A stretch of DNA of 64,000 nt from Duganella sp. BJB476 (lineage in GTDB: Bacteria; Pseudomonadota; Gammaproteobacteria; Burkholderiales; Burkholderiaceae_D), in assembly GCF_003416895.1 (NCBI RefSeq), contig NZ_QVIO01000004.1, forward strand, positions 434,001-498,000, in the 5' to 3' direction. Numbering within the stretch: the first letter of the stretch is position 1; the number at the start of each line of letters is the position of its first letter. The position numbers and the translations under genes are program-made. Shown here one piece after another: positions 34,843 to 44,056 of the stretch. Below the pieces are notes generated by a model that had not been told where the DNA came from, searched no databases, and saw nothing but the letters and a program-made list of their open reading frames with translations.

Positions 34843-36520
34843 GATTGAGCTCCAGTAAAGTCGTTTCTCCCTGCCGCACCAGATCCAGCCCGGCGCTGCG
34901 CGCCAGCCGGAAGCCCATGGTCGCGGCTTCTTCCTTCATGCGGCTGACCGGCGCGCGGGTGCAGATCATCTCGCGCATGGCGTCGTTCAGTATCAGCACC
35001 TCGGCCACGGCCTTGCGGCCCTTGTAGCCGGTGCCGCGGCAATGGCCGCAGCCGCTGCCGGCCTTGAAGCGCCAGTCGCACACGGCGTCGGCGGTCAGGC
35101 CGCTGTCGATCAGGTCCTGCGGATCGGGCGCCACCTCCACCGCGCAGTGCTCGCAGTTCAGGCGCAGCAGCCGCTGGGCGACGATGCCGTTCAGCGCCGC
35201 CGCAAAGCTGTAGGGGTCCACGCCCATGTGCAGGAAGCGGCCCACCACGTCGAACACATTGTTGGCGTGGACGGTGGTGAACACCAGGTGGCCGGTCAGC
35301 GAAGCCTGCACCGCGATCTGCGCGGTTTCATCATCGCGGATCTCGCCGATCATGATCTTGTCCGGGTCGTGGCGCAGGATGGAGCGCAGCCCGCGCGCGA
35401 AGGTCAGGCCCTTCTTCTCGTTGACGGGAATCTGCAGCACGCGCGGCAGCCGGTATTCCACCGGGTCTTCGATGGTGACGATCTTGTCGCGGCCCGTGTT
35501 GATCTCGGTGATGGCGGCGTACAGCGTGGTGGTCTTGCCGGAGCCGGTCGGCCCGGTCACCAGCAGCATGCCGTGCGGCTTGGCGGCCAGGCGGCGGATC
35601 TGCACGATGGCGTCGTCGTTCAGGCCCAAGCTCTCCAGCCGCAGCGCGGCGGCGGCCTCGGTCAGCGCGCGCCGGTCCAGCAGGCGCAGCACCGCGTCCT
35701 CGCCGAAGATGTTGGGCATGATGGAGACGCGGAAGTCGATCTCGCTGCCTTTGACGCGCACCTTGAAGCGGCCGTCCTGCGGCACGCGGCGCTCGGCGAT
35801 GTCCAGCTCCGCCAGCACCTTGATGCGCGAGATGATCTGCTCGGCCATCTGCAGGCCCTGCACGGTGCCGGCCTGCACCAGCACCCCGTCCACGCGGTAC
35901 TTGATGACCAGGCTGGCGGCGTCGCATTCCAGGTGGATGTCGCTGGCCTGGAACTTCAGCGCGTCGTAGATGGTGGAGTTGACCAGCTTGACCACCGGGC
36001 TGCTGTCTTCGCTGATGCGTATCAGCGAGATGTCCTCGATGGTCTGGTCCAGGTCCGCCAGCTCGCCGTGGCTGCCGTCTTCCATCATGTCCTGCATGGC
36101 CTGCTGCACGCTCTCCTGCTGCACCAGGTAGGCGGTCAGGTCGTCGGGATGGGCCAGCGCCACGCTGTAGGCGCAGCCGATGGCGTAGTCGGCCCACTGC
36201 AGGGTATCCTCGGCAAACGGGTTGCCGATGACGAGTACCGGCGCTGCGTCGGTATTACCTTCATCGCGCAGCAGCACGCAGTCGCGCTGTGCGCAGTCGG
36301 TGTAGGACAGCAGGTCGAAGGCCGGCCGCGCGGCTTGCAGTTTGCTCATCGGCCAGGCCGGATAGCAGAACAGGTTGGCCAGCTGGCGGGTCAATTCCTC
36401 CGGCGTCAGGCCGGAGCTTTCCTGCAGCAGCGCCATGGTTGGACGGCCTTGCGCCATCGCGGCGGCGCGCGCGCTGTGCAGCATCTCGGGGCTGAGGACA
36501 GCCGGTTCGCGTGCGTTCAT
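34829..36520 (-). CDS. gspE: GspE/PilB-type secretion ATPase
   Basis: 563 residues. The N-terminal MshEN-like domain covers roughly 1-150. The catalytic part has the Walker A motif GPTGSGKT at about 323-330, an Asp box (VTIEDPVEYRL), Walker B IMIGEIRDDE at about 388-397 and the His box (LVFTTVHANN). A tetracysteine zinc motif (CEHC, then CGHC) lies near residues 470-500. It powers assembly of the pseudopilus. It overlaps gspF by 4 bases and the PilM-like gene by 14. Confidence 0.96.
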   Translation of the reverse strand: MNAREPAVLSPEMLHSARAAAMAQGRPTMALLQESSGLTPEELTRQLANLFCYPAWPMSKLQAARPAFDLLSYTDCAQRDCVLLRDEGNTDAAPVLVIGNPFAEDTLQWADYAIGCAYSVALAHPDDLTAYLVQQESVQQAMQDMMEDGSHGELADLDQTIEDISLIRISEDSSPVVKLVNSTIYDALKFQASDIHLECDAASLVIKYRVDGVLVQAGTVQGLQMAEQIISRIKVLAELDIAERRVPQDGRFKVRVKGSEIDFRVSIMPNIFGEDAVLRLLDRRALTEAAAALRLESLGLNDDAIVQIRRLAAKPHGMLLVTGPTGSGKTTTLYAAITEINTGRDKIVTIEDPVEYRLPRVLQIPVNEKKGLTFARGLRSILRHDPDKIMIGEIRDDETAQIAVQASLTGHLVFTTVHANNVFDVVGRFLHMGVDPYSFAAALNGIVAQRLLRLNCEHCAVEVAPDPQDLIDSGLTADAVCDWRFKAGSGCGHCRGTGYKGRKAVAEVLILNDAMREMICTRAPVSRMKEEAATMGFRLARSAGLDLVRQGETTLLELNRVTY

Positions 36521-37719
36521 GACAGACTCCCCGCCAATTCGAAGATCGGCATGTACATCAATACGACAACGCCGCCGATCACCACGCCGATCAGCGTCAT
36601 CAAGACAGGTTCCAGCAGGCGCGAGGCCCAGTCCACCCAGCGCGCGAATTCCTCGTCGTGGAACTTGGCCGAGCGTTCCAGCATGTCGCCCAGGCGGCCC
36701 GTGTTCTCGCCGACCTTGAGCAGCGACTGCGCCACCGGCGTGGCCAGCGCGTTCTGTTCCAGCGCGGTGGAAAACGGCAGTCCCTGTTCCACCGCGCGGC
36801 GCGTCTGCACCAGCTGCACCTGCTGCTCCGGCAGCAGCATGGCGTTGGTCATCGCCAGCGCCTTCGACAGCGGTATGCCGGCGTGCAGCAGCAGCGACAG
36901 CGCGCGGTAGAAGCGCGCCAGGCGGAATTCGGCGGCCTTGGCCGACAGCACCGGCAGCCGCAGCACGGCGAGCACCAGCTTCCGGCGCATGGCGGCGTTA
37001 CCGAGGCCGAACACCACACCCAGCACCACGCCGCCCAGCGCGCCGGCGCTCAGCCACGGATGCGCGGCCAGCGTCTGGCCGAAGGACAGCAGCATCTGCG
37101 AGGCCCACGGGATTTCGCGGCCCGAGCTTTCGTACACCACGCTGAACTTGGGCACCACGTAGCCCATCAAGAACAGCGTGACCAGCGTGCCGACCACCAG
37201 CAGCATGGCCGGATAGATGGCGGCCGAGACCAGCTTCTTGCGGATGGCGTCGAACTGCAGCTGGTAGCCGACGAAGCGCGCCAGCGCCTCCGGCAGATTG
37301 CCCGAGCGCTCGGCCGCGTGCACGGTGGCGACATACAGGTCGGGGAAGACGGCCGGGAAGTCGGCCAGGGTGTCGGAGAAGCTTTTCCCCTGTTGCAGCG
37401 AGCGCTGGATCGCGGCCAGCGTGGCGCGCGCGCCGCCGCGGGTTTCCTTGTTGAGCAAGGTGGCGGTGGCTTCGCTCAGGTTCAGGCCCGCTTCCAGCAG
37501 GGCCAGTAGCTCCTGGCTGAATTGCAGCAGCGGGAAGGGCTGCTTGCTGAGGCGCGCGGGCGCACGCGCCCCCGCACCAGTGGATTCGGTACTGCCGATG
37601 GCCAGCACGCGCCACCCGTTGCGCGCCGCCTGCCGGATCGCGTCCGCCTCGCTGGCAGCGTCGATCGCTATGGTTTGCGGGCCGGACGGCCCACCCTGCA
37701 CTTGGAGATGGTACTGCAT
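36517..37719 (-). CDS. gspF: GspF/PilC-type inner-membrane platform protein
   Basis: 400 residues, first gene of the secretion operon. Two T2SSF repeats are visible: FSQELLALLEAGLNLSEATATLLNKETRGG...SFSDTLADFPAVFPDLYVATVHAAERSGNLPEALAR, and FYRALSLLLHAGIPLSKALAM...LPFSTALEQNALATPVAQSLLKVGENTGRLGDMLERSAKF. Three membrane segments occur (around 175-200, 220-245, 370-395). The N-terminal 60 residues are an extra cytoplasmic domain found in longer GspF proteins. It interacts with the ATPase and the pseudopilins. Confidence 0.95.
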   Translation of the reverse strand: MQYHLQVQGGPSGPQTIAIDAASEADAIRQAARNGWRVLAIGSTESTGAGARAPARLSKQPFPLLQFSQELLALLEAGLNLSEATATLLNKETRGGARATLAAIQRSLQQGKSFSDTLADFPAVFPDLYVATVHAAERSGNLPEALARFVGYQLQFDAIRKKLVSAAIYPAMLLVVGTLVTLFLMGYVVPKFSVVYESSGREIPWASQMLLSFGQTLAAHPWLSAGALGGVVLGVVFGLGNAAMRRKLVLAVLRLPVLSAKAAEFRLARFYRALSLLLHAGIPLSKALAMTNAMLLPEQQVQLVQTRRAVEQGLPFSTALEQNALATPVAQSLLKVGENTGRLGDMLERSAKFHDEEFARWVDWASRLLEPVLMTLIGVVIGGVVVLMYMPIFELAGSLS

Positions 37720-37746
37720 CGCATGCGTACTGCCTTACTTGGAAGA

Positions 37747-37837
37747 CGTTTCAAAATGACCGTGGCTTCGTTGCGGCTCCTTGCCGTGCAGGCGCACTGT
37801 CTTCGTCGCCGCGCCTCGCCACGCCCATTTTGAAACG
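37747..37837. repeat. 12-bp perfect inverted repeat with structured spacer, upstream of gspF
   Basis: CGTTTCAAAATG at 37747-37758 and CATTTTGAAACG at 37826-37837 are exact inverse copies; inside them GTGGC and GCCAC pair again. The 91-base unit lies 28 bases upstream of gspF and 20 bases from the terminator of the M4 gene. It may be a palindromic repetitive element, an operator pair or a leader hairpin; no second copy is seen in the window. Confidence 0.6.
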
Positions 37838-37857
37838 CCTTCTTATTCAATCAGGTG

Positions 37858-37892
37858 AAAAAAAACCGGGCGGCGATGGGCTGCCGCCCCGG
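37858..37892 (-). terminator. Rho-independent terminator of M4 protease copy 2
   Basis: On the minus strand, GCCGGGGCGGCAGC... pairs with GCCGCCCGG (37866-37874 with 37883-37892), followed by eight T residues (complement of 37858-37865). It lies 43 bases beyond the stop of the M4 gene at 37935, so that gene ends here and gspF is transcribed separately. Confidence 0.85.
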
Positions 37893-37934
37893 CAAATACA
37901 ACCCCGTCGGGTCAGGCGGGGCTGGGTATCACAC

Positions 37935-40472
37935 TTACTGGGTGATCAGGCTGACCTTGTCCACCACGAACGACGTTTGCAGCGACGAGTCTTCCGTCAT
38001 GGCGAACGACAGCGTGACGGTCTGGCCTTTGTACGCGCTCATGTTGAAGGTGCGGACCTGGTAGCCGCTGGCCGCATTCACGTTCGAGTACGTGGCCAGG
38101 GTGCCCAGCACCGAACCGGCGCTGTTCTTCACGGTCACCACCAGCTTGTCGTAGGCGGTGCTGCCCGTTTCAGCGGTGTCGATGTGCAGCGCGAAGGTCA
38201 GCGTGGCCGAGGTCACGGTCGAAGGAATCGTCACCGCCTGGGTGATGGTTTCCGACGCGGTCGTGCCGTTACCACCCAGCCAGGCGAACTTGGTGCCTTC
38301 GTAGGCGGTCTGGCCGCTGTAGTTGCCGATCACGCCGGTGGTGCCGCTCCAGCCGGTGACGCCCGACTCGAAGCCGCCGTTGGTCACGCGCTCGGTGGTG
38401 CCGCCGGTGGAGCCGACGGTCAGCGTGGCGTTGCCCGAGGTGGCGGTTTGGGCCGGCGACGACGAGTCGCTGACCACGGCGTTGAACACCGCGCCGTTGT
38501 CGGCCGTCTGCGCCGTCAGCGAGTAGGTGGCCGAGGTGGCGCCAGTGATGACGGCGCCGTTGCGGTACCACTTGTAGGTGTACGGCGAGGTGCCGCCGGT
38601 GGCGCCCACGCTGAACGAGGCGGTGGCGCCGGCTGCCACGCTGACGTTGGACGGCTGGGTCGAAATCGACACGCCGCCGACTGCGCCGGTTTCGTCGATG
38701 TCGGCGCCGACGTTGATCGCCGCGTAGGCGCGCTGCACGGCGATGGCTTCTTTCGAGCCCGCGCCATACAGCTCGGTCGCTGCGGCCAGCACCTTGGTGC
38801 GGGCGTCGGCGTAGTTGGTCGACGAGGTGAACTTGGTGGTGTTCGCCTTGAACCAGATGCGGAACGCTTTGTCGTTGCCGATACCGGTCATCGCGGCCGG
38901 GCTCTTGACCAGGTATTTCGAGTAGTAGTCGCTGGTCGAGCTGGAGTTCGAGCCTTGCGACAGGAAGTAGAACATGCGGTTGTTAGGGCCGCTGGTGTAG
39001 TGCACGTCCAGGTTTTTCAGCGTGCTGCTCCAGGCGTCCGGGCTGCTGCCGTCCTTGCTAGGCTTGTACATCCAGCGCAGCGGCTGGCCGGATTTGCTGA
39101 TCTCCTTGCCCATCATCCAGTCGTTGCCGGTGGCCGGGATCACGTTGCCGGTGCCGCCGTTGCGGGCGTAGGCTTCGATCATCTCGCCGCCGATGTCCGA
39201 GTTCGACTCGTTCAAGCCGCCCGACTCGCCGGAGTAGGTCAGGTTGGAGGTCGAGGCGGTGACGCCGTGCGACATCTCGTGGCCGATCACGTCGATCGAA
39301 CCGAGGCTGTAGAAGCTCGAGCCGTCGCCGATGTACATGCACTTGCAACCGTCGTCGTAGAAGGCGTTGTCGTAGGAGTTGTCGACGTGGGCGGCGATGT
39401 AGGTGGCGGTGTTGTTACCGTCCAGCGACTGCCAGCCCAGCACGTTTTTCAGGCCGTCGTAGGTGTTCATCAAGCCCCACAGCGCGTTGACCGCGGCGGT
39501 CTGGCCGTTGGCGTTGGTGTCGCTGCCGCCGTTGATGTACTGCTTGCCGTCGCCCCAGGTGTTGGTGCTGTTGGTGTAGATGCTGCCGGCGTTCGGGCTG
39601 TTGGCCGAGCTGTGGGCGGCGTCGGTGATCGCCATGCCGCCGTAGGTGCCGCCGGTGCCGCGGGTGGAGTCGAGCATTTTGTAGGTGCTGCCCGACAGCG
39701 TGGTCTGGATCGGCACCACGCCGTTGTACTGGCTGTTGCCGGTGCCGACCACGGTCTGCAGCGCTTTCCACTGCGAGATCACGGCGCCGGTCTTGGCGTT
39801 GACCATGGTGTCGAAGTACACCACCTTGCCTTTGTCGGCCATGCGGGTCTGCACGAAGTAGGCCAGCTCATAGTGGTCGACCACGTCTTCCAGGTCCACG
39901 GCGTTGAGCGATGCTTCGGACTTGTTCAGGGCCGAGGCCACGCGCACCGACTTCATCACCGGGTAGATCAGCAGCTCGGCGTTCGGCGCCCAGCGGTGGG
40001 TGCCGCTCGGCGCGACGGCCTTGACCACCAGCGCGATGGCGTCGCTGGCGCTCAGCGTCGGATTCCAGTCGGTCGGGGCGGCGGCGGCCGAACGGCCGTT
40101 CGAGGCGGCGGGGGCGCCCAGCGCGGCGCGGCGGTCGGACACGGACTCGCTGACGATGTCGCCGGCGTTGTTGGTCACTACCACCGATTCCGAACCGAAC
40201 ACGCGCAGGCCCTTGAAGGTGTGGTTGGCGCGGGTGATTTTCTCGCCGACGACGCCGGGGTGCTGGCTGGCGATGCGGAAGCTATGGTCGGCGGACAGGC
40301 CGCGCTGGTTGTCCAGCGCGGTGAGCTTGGCCACCAGTCCTGCGCTCTCTTGTGGAGAGGCCTGGGCCACTGGCGCGGACATCAGCTGTGCCGCCGCTTG
40401 CGCTGCGTTGGAAGCCATCATCGGCAATGCTGCGACGATGGATGCAGCAAGTAGGGTCTTACGTAAATTCAT
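37935..40472 (-). CDS. Secreted M4 neutral metalloprotease (thermolysin family), copy 2
   Basis: 845 residues. Same order as copy 1: signal peptide (1-27, ending SNAAQAAA), propeptide with FTP/PepSY modules (about 45-235), M4 catalytic domain with HEMSH (His398, Glu399, His402) and Glu422 in GGLNESNSD, Ig-like domain (about 620-695), and a C-terminal domain ending DKVSLITQ. It stands upstream of the secretion operon, in the same direction, and has its own terminator. Its similarity to copy 1 extends over the whole length, so they arose by duplication. It has a long upstream leader (see 40473-41238). Confidence 0.96.
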   Translation of the reverse strand: MNLRKTLLAASIVAALPMMASNAAQAAAQLMSAPVAQASPQESAGLVAKLTALDNQRGLSADHSFRIASQHPGVVGEKITRANHTFKGLRVFGSESVVVTNNAGDIVSESVSDRRAALGAPAASNGRSAAAAPTDWNPTLSASDAIALVVKAVAPSGTHRWAPNAELLIYPVMKSVRVASALNKSEASLNAVDLEDVVDHYELAYFVQTRMADKGKVVYFDTMVNAKTGAVISQWKALQTVVGTGNSQYNGVVPIQTTLSGSTYKMLDSTRGTGGTYGGMAITDAAHSSANSPNAGSIYTNSTNTWGDGKQYINGGSDTNANGQTAAVNALWGLMNTYDGLKNVLGWQSLDGNNTATYIAAHVDNSYDNAFYDDGCKCMYIGDGSSFYSLGSIDVIGHEMSHGVTASTSNLTYSGESGGLNESNSDIGGEMIEAYARNGGTGNVIPATGNDWMMGKEISKSGQPLRWMYKPSKDGSSPDAWSSTLKNLDVHYTSGPNNRMFYFLSQGSNSSSTSDYYSKYLVKSPAAMTGIGNDKAFRIWFKANTTKFTSSTNYADARTKVLAAATELYGAGSKEAIAVQRAYAAINVGADIDETGAVGGVSISTQPSNVSVAAGATASFSVGATGGTSPYTYKWYRNGAVITGATSATYSLTAQTADNGAVFNAVVSDSSSPAQTATSGNATLTVGSTGGTTERVTNGGFESGVTGWSGTTGVIGNYSGQTAYEGTKFAWLGGNGTTASETITQAVTIPSTVTSATLTFALHIDTAETGSTAYDKLVVTVKNSAGSVLGTLATYSNVNAASGYQVRTFNMSAYKGQTVTLSFAMTEDSSLQTSFVVDKVSLITQ

Positions 40473-41238
40473 CTCTTCTCCATGGGGTCTATGTGTTTTC
40501 GCTAGGTGCGGCCTTGGCCGGGATAGTGGCCAACTCGGCGTTCCCGACGCTGCATCGGCGGTTGGCCTGACAGCGTTTTTTTGCGGCTAAAACGGCGAGT
40601 AGGGGCGACACTATTCCTGTCGAGATCACGAAGTCAAAAAACTTGGAAAAATAGTCAAGGAAGAAAGAAATGTCCGAAATGAGACACTCCGGCGGGCGGA
40701 AAAACCGGGCCTGGCGGCGGCCTCCATACCAGATGTAAGCCGCATGAATGCGCACGATTGGCCGAGTTTGTCTTATATCAACAACGAACTAGGTGCGGCC
40801 CTCTATTTTCGGTGGCTACGCAACACAATGCACAAATTTTCAGCAAATCATGGTTGCAGAGTTCTAATATTGCGAATTAAACTAGTTGATGCCAGCTCGG
40901 ATTATGGTTCGTGACTGGCATATAAAAAGCGCAGGGCACGACCCTTGGTAACAAGCGCAACGGGAACCACAGGAAGAAGAAAATGACCGCACACCCAACG
41001 CATAACGTCAGTTCCGCCCGCGCACTGCGCGCCGCCCACACAACGGCGCCGCCACCGGCCTAGCATCGCCCTCCAATCATCACCGCTTGCCGCACCCTGA
41101 CTGCCGCCGCGCCTCCATCCGAGGCGCCGGCAGCGGGATTGCGTCGCCGCGCGGGCGCCTACCAAGGCGCGCCGCCTGGCGCAGCGCCTGCAGTTCAGTA
41201 GAGTTTTTGTCCGCCGGCGCGCGGACAGGGGAGCTTGT
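40473..41238. other. 766-base gene-free region upstream of M4 copy 2
   Basis: No convincing gene on either strand; the open frames here are short or oppositely coded. The stretch is visibly more AT-rich than its surroundings between about 40600 and 40900. It must carry the divergent promoters of the M4 protease and of the gene at 41239. A 12-base direct repeat, CTAGGTGCGGCC, occurs at 40502-40513 and 40789-40800. A GTCCGC/GCGGAC hairpin precedes the 41239 start. Confidence 0.6.
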
Positions 41239-41895
41239 ATGCTGTCGATTGCAACCAAAGTAGAACGCATCGTCATGGAGTCGTCCTTCCTCACGGAGGG
41301 CTTGCGGCGCAATTTGATCAATTTGTCGGAGCTGGCGCGCCAGTTGCAGCCGCAGCTCGAAAGCGACATGTGGAAGCCGGTCGGCCAGGCGGCGGTGGTG
41401 ATGGCGCTGCGGCGCGTGGCCGAGCGCCTGCCGGAGGCCAGCAACCAGCCGCTCGCGCTGGCGCAGAAGACCGGCGAGCTGACCACCCGCACCGAGCTGA
41501 CCGAGTACACCTACCGCTATTCGGACAGCATCAACGAATGCCATCGCCAGCTGCTGTCGAAGGCGGAGCCGATGCGCGGCGCCTTCGTCACGGTCACGCG
41601 CGGCGTCAACGAGGTGATGGTCATTTGCAGCCGCGTGCTGACGGCGATGGTGGAGGAGGTGTTTGCCGGCGAACGGCTGCTGGCGCGCCAGGACAACCTG
41701 AACGCGGTGACGCTGCACCTGAACCCGGACACCAGCCGCACGCCGGGCATCTATCACGCCATCCTCAAGCAGCTGGCGTGGGACAAGATCAACCTGGTCA
41801 ACATGATCTGCACCTACACCGAGCTGACCATCCTGCTGGAGCAGAACCAGACCGGCGCGGCGTTCACAGTCTTGTCGAAGATCGTCACCCAGTAA
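41239..41895 (+). CDS. Conserved hypothetical protein
   Basis: 218 residues from the ATG at 41239, preceded by GGGGAG. The first half is helical (KVERIVMESSFLTEGLRRNLINLSELARQLQPQLE) and mentions no membrane segment. The second half has two beta-alpha-beta-like halves (GAFVTVTRGVNEVMVICSRVL; KINLVNMICTYTELTILLEQN) that resemble ACT-type ligand-binding folds. I do not recognise the family with certainty; similar proteins have been labelled aspartate-kinase-like on the strength of the ACT-like fold. It converges on the oxygenase gene, with 4 bases between stops. Confidence 0.7.
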   Translation: MLSIATKVERIVMESSFLTEGLRRNLINLSELARQLQPQLESDMWKPVGQAAVVMALRRVAERLPEASNQPLALAQKTGELTTRTELTEYTYRYSDSINECHRQLLSKAEPMRGAFVTVTRGVNEVMVICSRVLTAMVEEVFAGERLLARQDNLNAVTLHLNPDTSRTPGIYHAILKQLAWDKINLVNMICTYTELTILLEQNQTGAAFTVLSKIVTQ

Positions 41896-41899
41896 GGGC

Positions 41900-42556
41900 T
41901 CAGGCCATCCAGAAGAACACGGCGGTCATGCGTTTGTCGTCGTGGTCGCAGCCGAAGTAGCTGCTGGCCGAGTGCACCAGGTTGGCGCGGTACAGCAGGA
42001 TGCGGTTGAACTGGTTGTCGACGCGCTGGTCTTCCTGCCAAGCCTGCGGCGGCAGGCTGGTCACGCCCAGCGCCTCGCGCAGGTTGGCGTGCGGCGGGCT
42101 GCAGTAATTGCCGCCCAGCGTGCCGTCCGGGTAGCGCAGGCGGTAGAACGAGGTGCCGGCCGCCGGCAGCGGATCGGGCGACAGGTAGATCACCGCCGCG
42201 TAGCGGCACAGCTTGAGCGAATCGGTGTGCGGACGCGGACCGGATTCGATCCCGCCCACCAGCTGCACGTAGTTGTGATTGAGGGTGCTGCCTTGCGGCG
42301 TGGCTTCCTGCCACAGCTTCTTGGCGCCGGTGACTTTCCTGACCCAGGCTTCCACCTGCGCCAGTTCGTCCGGCAGCAGCGCGCCCTTGCTGCGCATGCC
42401 GGGCCACGGCTCGGGGCGATGCGGCGCGCCCAGTTCCCAGTCCTCGCGCGCGAAGCAGCGCCGGGCCACTTCCTGCGCGTTCGGCAGGATGTTGTCCATG
42501 ACCCAGTAGTCGCGCCCCAGTTGCGGTTTGCGATAGGTGAGCGTCGGGCGCGCCAT
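41900..42556 (-). CDS. DUF6445-like putative 2-oxoglutarate/Fe(II)-dependent protein
   Basis: 218 residues. The double-stranded beta-helix signature is visible: GPRPHTDSLKLCRYAAVIYLSP (His-x-Asp iron ligands), then RILLYRANLVHSASSYFGCD with the distal His and MTAVFFWM at the end. The family is usually called DUF6445; the iron-ligand pattern makes oxygenase activity likely but the substrate is unknown. It lies 4 bases downstream of argH in the same direction and is probably co-transcribed with it. Confidence 0.75.
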   Translation of the reverse strand: MARPTLTYRKPQLGRDYWVMDNILPNAQEVARRCFAREDWELGAPHRPEPWPGMRSKGALLPDELAQVEAWVRKVTGAKKLWQEATPQGSTLNHNYVQLVGGIESGPRPHTDSLKLCRYAAVIYLSPDPLPAAGTSFYRLRYPDGTLGGNYCSPPHANLREALGVTSLPPQAWQEDQRVDNQFNRILLYRANLVHSASSYFGCDHDDKRMTAVFFWMA

Positions 42557-42560
42557 TGCC

Positions 42561-43958
42561 TTATTTGGCCAGCTGCTCGCGCACGCGGGCGATGGCCTTG
42601 CGCACCTGGTTAGGGGCGGTGCCGCCGACGTGGTCGCGCGCGGCGACCGAGCCTTCCAGCGTCAGCACGGCGAAGACGTCGTCGTCGATCAGCGCCGAGT
42701 AGGCGCGCAGCTGGTCGAGCGACATTTCCGACAGGTCGATCTTCAGGTCGTCGCAGGCGCGCACGGCGTGGGCCACGGCTTCGTGGGCGTCGCGGAACGG
42801 CAGGCCTTTCTTGACCAGGTAGTCGGCCAGGTCGGTGGCGGTGGCGTAGCCCTGCAGGGCGGCGGCGCGCATCGCTTCCGGCTTGACGCTGATGCCGCCG
42901 GCCATGTCGGCAAAGATGCGCAGCGTGTCGACCACGGTGTCGACGGTGTCGAACAGCGGTTCCTTGTCTTCCTGGTTGTCCTTGTTGTAGGCCAGCGGCT
43001 GGCCTTTCATCAGGGTCAGGAGGCCCATCAGGTGGCCGTACACGCGGCCCGTTTTACCGCGCGCCAGTTCCGGCACGTCCGGGTTTTTCTTTTGCGGCAT
43101 GATCGACGAGCCGGTGCAGAAGCGGTCGGCGATGTCGATGAAGCCCACGCGTGGGCTCATCCAGATCACCAGCTCTTCCGACATGCGCGACACGTGGGTC
43201 ATGATCAGCGAGGCGGCGGCGGTGAACTCGATGGCGAAGTCGCGGTCGGAGACGGCGTCCAGCGAGTTGTGGCAGACGTCGTCGAAGCCCAGCGTTTTGG
43301 CGACGCGTTCGCGGTCGATCGGGAAGGTGGTGCCGGCCAGCGCGGCGGCGCCCAGCGGCAGGCGGTTGACGCGCTTGCGGCAGTCGGCCATGCGCTCGGC
43401 GTCGCGGCCGAACATTTCGACGTAGGCCAGCATGTGGTGGCCGAAGGTGATCGGCTGCGCCACTTGCATGTGGGTGAAGCCGGGCATGATGGTGTCGGCG
43501 TTTTTCTCGGCCAGGTCGGTCAGGGCGCCGCGCAGGGCTGCCAGCAGGTCGACCACGTCGTCGATGGCGGAGCGCACGTAGAGGCGGATGTCGGTGGCCA
43601 CCTGGTCGTTGCGGGAGCGGCCGGTGTGCAGGCGCTTGCCGGCGTCGCCTACCAGTTCGGTCAGGCGTTTTTCGATATTCAGGTGGACGTCTTCCAGGTC
43701 CAGCAGCCATTCGAACTGGCCGGCTTCGATCTCGGACGAGATTTGCGCCATGCCGCGCTCGATCTCGGCGCGGTCGGCGGCGCTGATGATGCCTTGCGCG
43801 GCCAGCATTTCGGCGTGGGCCAGCGAGCCCTGGATGTCGGCCTTGGCCAGGCGCTTGTCGAAGAAGACGGAAGCGGTGTAGCGTTTGACCAGGTCCGAGA
43901 CGGGTTCGTTAAAACGGGCCGACCAGGCTTCGCTTTTTTTGGAAAGTTGTGCTGTCAT
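42561..43958 (-). CDS. argH: Argininosuccinate lyase
   Basis: 465 residues, the usual size. It contains the fumarase/ASL signature [20 protein letters not shown] (the catalytic Ser loop), [18 protein letters not shown], and [21 protein letters not shown]. It splits argininosuccinate into arginine and fumarate, the last step of arginine synthesis. The N-terminus is [16 protein letters not shown]. It is divergent from the GNAT gene with about 98 bases between. No other arg gene is in the window. Confidence 0.97.
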   Translation of the reverse strand: MTAQLSKKSEAWSARFNEPVSDLVKRYTASVFFDKRLAKADIQGSLAHAEMLAAQGIISAADRAEIERGMAQISSEIEAGQFEWLLDLEDVHLNIEKRLTELVGDAGKRLHTGRSRNDQVATDIRLYVRSAIDDVVDLLAALRGALTDLAEKNADTIMPGFTHMQVAQPITFGHHMLAYVEMFGRDAERMADCRKRVNRLPLGAAALAGTTFPIDRERVAKTLGFDDVCHNSLDAVSDRDFAIEFTAAASLIMTHVSRMSEELVIWMSPRVGFIDIADRFCTGSSIMPQKKNPDVPELARGKTGRVYGHLMGLLTLMKGQPLAYNKDNQEDKEPLFDTVDTVVDTLRIFADMAGGISVKPEAMRAAALQGYATATDLADYLVKKGLPFRDAHEAVAHAVRACDDLKIDLSEMSLDQLRAYSALIDDDVFAVLTLEGSVAARDHVGGTAPNQVRKAIARVREQLAK

Positions 43959-44056
43959 AGTGGGGAAGTCTTGTGCGCGTAATTGATGTCAGCACCGATT
44001 ATAAACCGCAAGCTGCTCAAAAATATGTCAACATTACTATTTTGGCTATCGAAATC

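Noticed and set aside
37830-40454. 874-residue plus-strand open frame opposite M4 protease copy 2
   Set aside because: Same reason; its Val/Gly/Ala/His-rich content is a mirror of the real gene, and its similarity to the frame opposite copy 1 only reflects duplication of the real genes.
40489-40755. 88-residue minus-strand frame upstream of M4 copy 2
   Set aside because: No ribosome site, no recognisable pattern and it spans an A/T-rich control region; left as non-coding.
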